From: an uncultured bacterium
Lineage (GTDB): Bacteria > CALINM01
Assembly (NCBI GenBank): GCA_938045315.1
Contig: CALINM010000103.1
Coordinates: 1 to 10,288, forward strand
DNA: 10,288 nt
Direction: 5' to 3'
Part shown: one piece after another, positions 5,984 through 10,288 of the stretch
How the letters are laid out: every line of letters begins with the position of its first letter
How positions within the stretch are numbered: position 1 is the first letter of the stretch
The notes under the pieces: model-generated
Seen by the model: only the letters and a program-made list of their open reading frames with translations
Told to the model about the DNA's origin: nothing
Database searches by the model: none
Translations under genes and position numbers: made by a program

Positions 5984-8414
5984 TTCCGTCACCCCCTTTT
6001 CTCATCATCATTAATGTTAATAGTGTTGCTACTTCTGTAATCTTCCATTCATTTTCATTGGAAGTCATGATAACCTCCTTTAACTTTAAAATATCTTTAG
6101 GATTAACTCCCTTTAACCTTGCCCTTGAGATTAGATACGCTGCCTTTGGCAGAATCAAAACCTTGTCATCATTAAACCTTCTTGCCAACGCAAGAAGGCG
6201 GTAAAAGAATGTCTTTGGCAGCTTGTCCTCATCAATTGCAAGGTGGTCTCCTTTAGGGATAAGAAAACCTTTAAAGAGTTTAAGCCTTTCCAATATCTTT
6301 TCTATGTTATTCCATTTGAAAACATATCTATCAAAAAGTGTGATTGCATCTTTGCCAATTCTTTTATCTTTTGCCATTTTTTCAGATGCTTCAGCATCTT
6401 TTGCAAACTGATAAACAGGGTGTTTCTCATGGTTTATAGCAATTCCACCTGAAATGGTTATAAAAGGGTTGCCTGTATATTTCTTGAAATATTTATTTAT
6501 GTCAATAGCTGCCTCTATAACATCAAGCCAGTGGCCAATGATAAATAAGTCATCACCTCCCGAATAGACAACTGTAAGCATCCTTCCTTTCTCCTTCACA
6601 TTTCTTTCAGCGATGTCGGTTGGGTCATCTATTCCTTTACCTTCCACTATTTCATTGAGACAGGATTTAAAAAATTTGTTCAACCCTCTTGAAATAGACG
6701 CCATACGAGAAAATGTTCTACATTCTTCAGGCACTGACTCTGAAAAAATCTTACCGAGGTTATCCACATCCATCCTTAGGACCGCAATCCGATTAATGCC
6801 AAAAATAGGAGAGGCATCAGAAAGCTCTACAAGTTTTTCATGCTGATAAATACCCAATTGTAGATAAACTGATTTAGGATGGCTGTAGTGTTTTGCAGTT
6901 AAATCATTTATCCTGTAAACAGCTACAGCAGAAGAATGAAGGGTTTTATCCCATCCTTTCTTGAAGAGATAATAACTATCCATAATCTTGATTGCATCTT
7001 CTGATGGTTCAGACAGTTTGAATATTACTGGAAATTCTCCATGTGATATTTTTTTAAGCAATTCTCCGAGTCGATATTGTGTTTTGCATGGTTCGCAAAC
7101 CTTTAATATATCTTCATTCCGATGTAAATCCACTAAAGGGAGGTCTTCTCTAAAACAGACCTCACAATATTGAGTAAAGCAGTCTTTGTGAGGCATTTCC
7201 GTATTCAGTATTTCTATAATCCTTTCCTTCCATTTCGTCTTTTTGGCTGTTTCAAGTTTTTCTACAAGTCTACTCCAAACTTCTTTGGTATTTCTAAAAT
7301 TGTCTGGATGAAATTCTTCATAGGCAAGATGGAGCTGAAGATTACCCTTAAATTCCCTGAATAGATATTCATCGACCTTTGCTTTTACTGTCTTAATCGC
7401 ATCTTTTGCAGTAAGGGTATTATAAGAAAGTATATAGAAATGCCCGCCTCCTGAAAATATAATATTGCATCGAGTAAGGTTCAATGACTCTATAAATTCA
7501 GATACTATATGTTCACATAAAAGTTCAAGAAAGAATGACCTGCCTTTTAGTGACTTTAGAGCGCCTTTGGATGTAATTGTATAGATAAACTTCTGAACAC
7601 CTGATATATCTCCGCCAATCAAGAGGTATGGATTTACACCATTAGGCACATTCAGGATTTCGTCTTTAAGAAGTTCGTTTCTTTGCCATTTTTCAGGATA
7701 GATTTCCTTGTAATAGTGATACATGCACCCTGCTATAGCGGCAGTGAGTTTTGAATGGTCAAAGAGAGATAGATCAGGGTGTTTGTCTTTGATTTCTTCT
7801 TTTCTTGATCCATCATAAATCTTCATGGTTATTGAAGGAACTCTGGAGAAATGCTTTTCAAAAAGCATCAGAAGGAAATTTATAGAGTGTGGCTTTGAAA
7901 TCTCAGGATTATGAAAATCCTTTTCAAATTCATTCCATATTCTTTTATAATCTTCTTTAGAGTATTCTGGAGCTTCTTTTAAAGCCACATCAATCCTCTT
8001 CTCGTTTATTAAAGGTAGAAAGTAAAGGGGTGGTTTTTCTTTTATATTGTTAGGATTATTTATCCTGCTAAAAGGACAAGCGATACTAATTTCAGAATGC
8101 CATTTGCCCTCTTCAAGTTTTTCTTTTTCTACACCAGCCCTTTCTTTAGATGAAAGATTGTCTGCCTGATACCATATCAGACCGAAGTTATTATTAAGGG
8201 CATAATCGTCGTCTTTTGTATAATGGTGAGCAATGGCAGACAAGGCAATCAATTCATTATCGAGGTTTTCTTTAAGCCAATCATATCCCCATTCAGTGTG
8301 CTTCTTGGTGGCGGGGTTATCTTGTGCTCTTTGAATTACTTTACCTATATCATGTAGAAGTGCTCCTTTAACAATCGAGAGAAAATGATTGTCCTTCATA
8401 TTTTTCTCCGTCAT
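5973..8414 (-). CDS. cas10: Cas10/Csm1, large subunit with HD nuclease and cyclic-oligoadenylate synthase motifs
   Basis: Cas10 is the signature subunit of type III systems. When the complex binds target RNA it can cut single-stranded DNA and make cyclic oligoadenylate. At 813 residues it is of usual length. The HD domain is intact (GALLHDIGK, H21-D22, plus HH at 63-64). The first palm domain contains SGGGHFYIL (321-329) in place of a GGDD. A zinc finger has C417, C420, C440 and C443. The second palm has RMDVDNLG (547-554, D549 and D551) and YSGGDD (617-622), the catalytic motif for cyclisation. A helical C-terminal domain follows. ATG 8414 has no Shine-Dalgarno sequence; ATG 8399, five codons in, is preceded by GGAG and is probably the true start. 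It is the first large gene of the operon, with its own promoter at 8525-8553. Confidence 0.95.
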   Translation of the reverse strand: MTEKNMKDNHFLSIVKGALLHDIGKVIQRAQDNPATKKHTEWGYDWLKENLDNELIALSAIAHHYTKDDDYALNNNFGLIWYQADNLSSKERAGVEKEKLEEGKWHSEISIACPFSRINNPNNIKEKPPLYFLPLINEKRIDVALKEAPEYSKEDYKRIWNEFEKDFHNPEISKPHSINFLLMLFEKHFSRVPSITMKIYDGSRKEEIKDKHPDLSLFDHSKLTAAIAGCMYHYYKEIYPEKWQRNELLKDEILNVPNGVNPYLLIGGDISGVQKFIYTITSKGALKSLKGRSFFLELLCEHIVSEFIESLNLTRCNIIFSGGGHFYILSYNTLTAKDAIKTVKAKVDEYLFREFKGNLQLHLAYEEFHPDNFRNTKEVWSRLVEKLETAKKTKWKERIIEILNTEMPHKDCFTQYCEVCFREDLPLVDLHRNEDILKVCEPCKTQYRLGELLKKISHGEFPVIFKLSEPSEDAIKIMDSYYLFKKGWDKTLHSSAVAVYRINDLTAKHYSHPKSVYLQLGIYQHEKLVELSDASPIFGINRIAVLRMDVDNLGKIFSESVPEECRTFSRMASISRGLNKFFKSCLNEIVEGKGIDDPTDIAERNVKEKGRMLTVVYSGGDDLFIIGHWLDVIEAAIDINKYFKKYTGNPFITISGGIAINHEKHPVYQFAKDAEASEKMAKDKRIGKDAITLFDRYVFKWNNIEKILERLKLFKGFLIPKGDHLAIDEDKLPKTFFYRLLALARRFNDDKVLILPKAAYLISRARLKGVNPKDILKLKEVIMTSNENEWKITEVATLLTLMMMRKGGDGNAR

Positions 8415-8415
8415 T

Positions 8416-8478
8416 TCAATCTATACAGGGATATGACATAGCTATCACTACTGTATCTCTTTTAGTTAAATTACTCAT
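8416..8478 (-). CDS. Possible 20-codon leader ORF ahead of cas10
   Basis: ATG 8478 is preceded by a good ribosome binding site (aaggaaggg) and opens a 20-residue frame, MSNLTKRDTVVIAMSYPCID. It ends with TGA one base before the first possible cas10 ATG (TGA-A-ATG). It lies in the 5' leader downstream of the predicted promoter, at about +40. It could be a translationally coupling leader peptide. It could also be a relic: MSNLTKRDTVVIA resembles the way some Cas10 proteins begin, so an older N-terminus may have been displaced by a frame change. Nothing else supports a function. Confidence 0.3.
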   Translation of the reverse strand: MSNLTKRDTVVIAMSYPCID

Positions 8479-8524
8479 ATCCCTTCCTTTTTCCAATGAA
8501 ATTCAAAAACTAAGATTCTAATAA

Positions 8525-8553
8525 ATTATCCCAAAAATTTACCTCTTTTTCAA
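8525..8553 (-). promoter_or_regulatory. Sigma70-type promoter of the csm operon
   Basis: On the minus strand TTGAAA (8553-8548) and GATAAT (8530-8525) are separated by exactly 17 bp, both close to the housekeeping consensus. Transcription would start near 8518, about 105 bp before the first possible cas10 start, leaving a leader that carries the 20-codon frame. The -35 box is five bases from the tandem palindromes. Confidence 0.65.
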
Positions 8554-8580
8554 GAAAAGAAATATTTCTGAAATGTTTCA
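8551..8580 (-). promoter_or_regulatory. Operator-like tandem palindromes ahead of the csm promoter (copy 2)
   Basis: Reading the minus strand, GAAACATTTC (8579-8570) and GAAATATTTC (8568-8559) follow each other with an 11-bp period, then TTTTC leads into the -35 box. Twenty-eight of 30 bases match 9787-9816. Two dyads one helical turn apart directly upstream of a -35 box look like a cooperative regulator site. The first bases coincide with the TGA that ends the relic csm6-like frame. Confidence 0.6.
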
Positions 8581-9728
8581 TTCTATTCTTATATTACTTT
8601 TCTCCAGCCATATGCCATATCTACTGCTACAATATCTTTTCAGGGATGTGATTTGATAGTACGGAAGGAATATCTAATCTGCAAGCTTTTCCTCCAATGT
8701 TCTGTTAATTTTGCTGATATTCTGGCGTATTATATCTTCATCTATTCCATCATCCCATCTTTTTAAAAATCTTTCACCTTAAAATTCTGCTCCAGGTATA
8801 TCTTTTTTTAATCCTTAGTCATTTTCTCTGTTAAGGATCGCCTTGAGAAATCTACCAGTGTGAGGAAACACTCATTGCAGTCAAGACAGTAGGGCCAGTC
8901 AGGATATTTGCAATTATCTATCTTCAGCCTTAAAAAGGCGGTATAGATCATCAATTCTACTGGCACCATTTCTATGATTGTGTTGCCGATTTTGATGAAT
9001 CTTTGAGCAAGATTCACTGTTAGTTCTGGCTGGATTGTGGCTGTGTCTATTTCATTCTGGCTTTCTAAAACTAGTTCCCGGAACCCCATTCCATGCAATG
9101 AAATCTTGTTACCAAGCCTTATAAAGGGTAAATCTGCAAGCTCTATTTTGGCCTCTGCTGTATTAAGACCTTTGATGCTTCCATCAGGCATCCTGCACTC
9201 AATAAACTTATCATTTTTTGGCTTATAGAAGAATGCAGGATTTGACTCAAACTCAGAGGTTACAAGGACATGGTAGAGCTTATCCCATGGTCTTCCAAAG
9301 AGCTGAAGGGCTGAGCCAAGATAAAAGCTCATGGTCTTTCTTCAGTCTGCCAGTGAACAGTGAAGGCAAGTATTCATATCTTTTGCCTTTTCCCTGATAA
9401 AAGATGTAATAGCATCTCCCGTAGCCTCGTTTTCCTCTCTACTTCTTATGTCATCAAGGATAATGCCGCTGGTATCCTTCACGATAATGAAGGATTCATC
9501 TGTAAGTATGAATGAGGGAATATTGTATTCCTCACACATGGTTTTTGGTATTTGCTGTTTGATAATTGTTTCCTCTATGCGTTTTTTGCCTGTTTTAGTG
9601 GTTATGATATAAAGCTCATCGGCATATACGGGAGGATCTTTAATGGCAAGGGCAAAAATCGTTTCTGTTATGATCTGAGGGGTTGCTCCAGCAACAAATA
9701 TGAAGACTTCTTTAAAGTTATGATTCAT
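8578..9728 (-). pseudogene. Broken CARF-domain accessory protein (Csm6/NE0113-like)
   Basis: The gene starts at ATG 9728 with FIFVAGATPQIITETIFAL, the first strand and loop of the CARF fold that binds cyclic oligoadenylate. After CLHCSLAD an in-frame TGA (9344-9342) replaces a glycine of the conserved S-x-A-G-G-R-K motif. The same frame then continues as RKTMSFYLGSALQLFGRPWD through to TAA at 8808. A further frame (8778-8578) carries ERFLKRWDDGIDED, NISKINRTLEEKLAD, a TAG, then PYYQITSLKRYC and RYGIWLEKSNIRIE with a TGA. That is the expected C-terminal end of the NE0113-type family. So there is at least one nonsense codon in the binding motif, one frame change and another stop. No HEPN R-x4-6-H motif was identified. 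In working relatives the protein would act downstream of Cas10 signalling. Confidence 0.8.
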
Positions 9729-9759
9729 AGGTTAATGCCTGTTGTTTAAAACTGAAAAA

Positions 9760-9789
9760 ATTATAATAGAAAAAATAAACACAACGCAA
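9760..9789 (-). promoter_or_regulatory. Probable promoter of the csm6-like gene
   Basis: A perfect TATAAT lies at 9765-9760 on the minus strand (within TATTATAAT). A weak -35 box TTGCGT (9789-9784) sits 18 bp upstream, directly behind the shared palindromic element. The predicted transcript would start near 9753, about 25 bases before ATG 9728. The weak -35 next to a putative binding site would suit activation, but repression is equally possible. Confidence 0.5.
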
Positions 9790-9816
9790 GAAAAGAAATA
9801 TTTTTGAAATATTTCA
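9787..9816 (-). promoter_or_regulatory. Operator-like tandem palindromes ahead of the csm6-like promoter (copy 1)
   Basis: On the minus strand GAAATATTTC (9815-9806) and AAAATATTTC (9804-9795) repeat with an 11-bp period, followed by TTTTC and the TTG of the -35 box. The outer unit extends to a perfect 12-bp palindrome TGAAATATTTCA (9816-9805). It matches 28 of 30 bases at 8551-8580, and the same five-base distance to the -35 is kept. Confidence 0.6.
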
Positions 9817-9838
9817 GAGAGGGTCTAATTGGTGTCAA

Positions 9839-9909
9839 TATGAAGTTATGGAGCGCTTCTGGATGAGGCGTGAGACTGTGATACCTACAAAGCGCCTTCG
9901 CACTTCATA
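9839..9909. repeat. Symmetric 71-nt foldback
   Basis: TATGAAGT (9839-9846) pairs with ACTTCATA (9902-9909), and GCGCTT (9853-9858) pairs with AAGCGC (9890-9895). The two stems are separated by exactly six unpaired bases on each side and enclose a 31-base loop. No open reading frame of note crosses it. It could be a structured RNA, a recombination site or a foldback relic; nothing in the sequence decides between these. Confidence 0.4.
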
Positions 9910-9925
9910 AGAGTCTGTTCAGCTG

Positions 9926-9994
9926 GTAGCCGCAAGCTTTAGCTTGCGTTTTTTGTATTTCCACCATTTATCGCAGTCTGAAGTCTGCGGCTAC
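9926..9994. repeat. REPIN-like pair of inverted REP sequences
   Basis: A 23-bp unit starting GTAGCCGCA with an internal hairpin (CGCAAGCTTTAGCTTGCG, 9931-9948) is followed, inverted, by a variant at 9972-9994 that also begins GTAGCCGCA on the minus strand and has its own hairpin around CTTCAG. Head-to-head REP units of this form (GTAGCCGCA-R-R-CTT-Y-A-G type) occur as dispersed intergenic repeats mobilised by REP-associated tyrosine transposases. The right unit directly borders the IS fragment. Confidence 0.6.
9931..9954 (+). terminator. Possible intrinsic terminator formed by the left REP unit
   Basis: The stem CGCAAG/CTTGCG with an AT-rich six-base loop is followed at once by six T on the plus strand. 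This is the form of a Rho-independent terminator for transcripts entering from the left, although no plus-strand gene ends here. Confidence 0.35.
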
Positions 9995-9995
9995 T

Positions 9996-10136
9996 TCCTT
10001 TTTTGTTTTTCTGGTGGGTGTTCTTTTTAGAATTGTTTGATGAAGCTATAGATTTCTTTTGGTTTAAGTGTGGTTAATCTTCTGCACTTCATAGAATATT
10101 AGTTTCTCATACTTTCGGGATTTTTGGAACAGCCTC
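9996..10136 (-). mobile_element. 5'-end fragment of the same insertion sequence, inverted relative to the left copy
   Basis: The minus strand from 10136 begins with a terminal-repeat-like gaggctgttccaaaaat. It then follows the left IS end (1361-1502) at about nine tenths identity by eye, through the start of the transposase (LTTLKPKEIYS, ATG at 10092). A TAA falls early in that frame, so it is not coding. Similarity ends at the REP boundary near 9995. Relative to 1361-1502 it is inverted, so the two arms face each other across the Csm operon. Confidence 0.75.
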
Positions 10137-10145
10137 TCTTTTCTC

Positions 10146-10288
10146 TCAGGGTATTCCAAAAATATAGCCTATGATTACCCACAGGCTACGCCCCTACTCC
10201 CTGAAGTAGGAACTCGTGCCCATAATTGGTCCCCCTACTTACCCTGAAGAAGTCTACACTTCAGGATAGAGAGGTTCCTTAATACCCT
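10146..10288. other. Hairpin-rich non-coding stretch, possible IS end
   Basis: No gene was found here. gtattccaaaaatatagcc (10151-10169) resembles the far end of the IS at about 1146-1164. Three simple hairpins follow: TAGCCT/AGGCTA (10165-10188), CCTACT/AGTAGG (10193-10210) and CCTGAAG/CTTCAGG (10243-10265). CCCCTACT followed by CCCTGAAG occurs twice, at 10191-10206 and, with two extra bases, at 10232-10249. Hairpin-bounded ends of this kind occur in IS200/IS605 elements, but the transposase would lie outside the window, so that reading is only a guess. Confidence 0.35.

Noticed and set aside
9342-9344. Recoding of TGA as glycine or selenocysteine
   Set aside because: The csm3 and csm4 genes end in TGA at tight operon junctions and the long genes have no in-frame TGA, so the standard bacterial code applies. 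The decayed tail also argues for a pseudogene.
9839-9925. Integron attC site
   Set aside because: The stems do not end in the expected GTTRRRY and RYYYAAC core sites in the right orientation, and no cassette gene is next to it.
8415-10288. CRISPR array
   Set aside because: The only near-identical direct repeat (30 bp) occurs twice, 1.2 kb apart, each time at a promoter. There is no regular repeat-spacer periodicity.

Overview
This AT-rich bacterial window holds a complete type III-A (Csm) CRISPR effector operon on the minus strand: cas10/csm1, csm2, csm3, csm4 and csm5, transcribed right to left between about 8414 and 2545. All five genes are open, tightly spaced and keep their diagnostic motifs. 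These include the HD and GGDD motifs of Cas10 and the GAID aspartate of Csm3. No CRISPR array, cas6, cas1 or cas2 is visible, so crRNAs would have to come from elsewhere in the genome. The host cannot be named from the sequence. A low-GC, possibly anaerobic or thermophilic bacterium (Nitrospirota, Desulfobacterota or Aquificota type) would fit, but that is only an impression.

Upstream of cas10 (8578-9728) lies a CARF-domain accessory gene of the Csm6/NE0113 kind. It is broken by an in-frame TGA inside its nucleotide-binding S-x-A-G-G-R-K motif, and its 3' part has decayed further. The likely signal producer (Cas10) therefore looks intact while this receptor looks dead. Both transcription units start from promoters that share a nearly identical 30-bp element. 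It consists of two 10-bp palindromes of the form GAAAYATTTC spaced 11 bp apart, five bases upstream of the -35 box. This suggests a common regulator, which has not been identified.

The flanks are wreckage of mobile elements and defence or toxin genes. From the left there is the N-terminal part of a probable SF1 (DNA2/NAM7-like) helicase running off the window edge (1-1064), the 3' end of an insertion sequence (1141-1349), and a decayed, internally deleted copy of the same type of IS in the opposite orientation (1361-2000). These are followed by a VapB-like antitoxin stump (2064-2144) joined to a frameshifted nucleotidyltransferase pseudogene (2145-2515) that abuts csm5.

On the right are a symmetric foldback (9839-9909), a REPIN-like pair of REP sequences (9926-9994), and a 5'-end fragment of the same IS (9996-10136) inverted relative to the left copy. 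The window ends in a hairpin-rich stretch. The Csm module is thus bracketed by inverted IS remnants, a composite-transposon-like arrangement that suggests the island was moved or rearranged by this IS.
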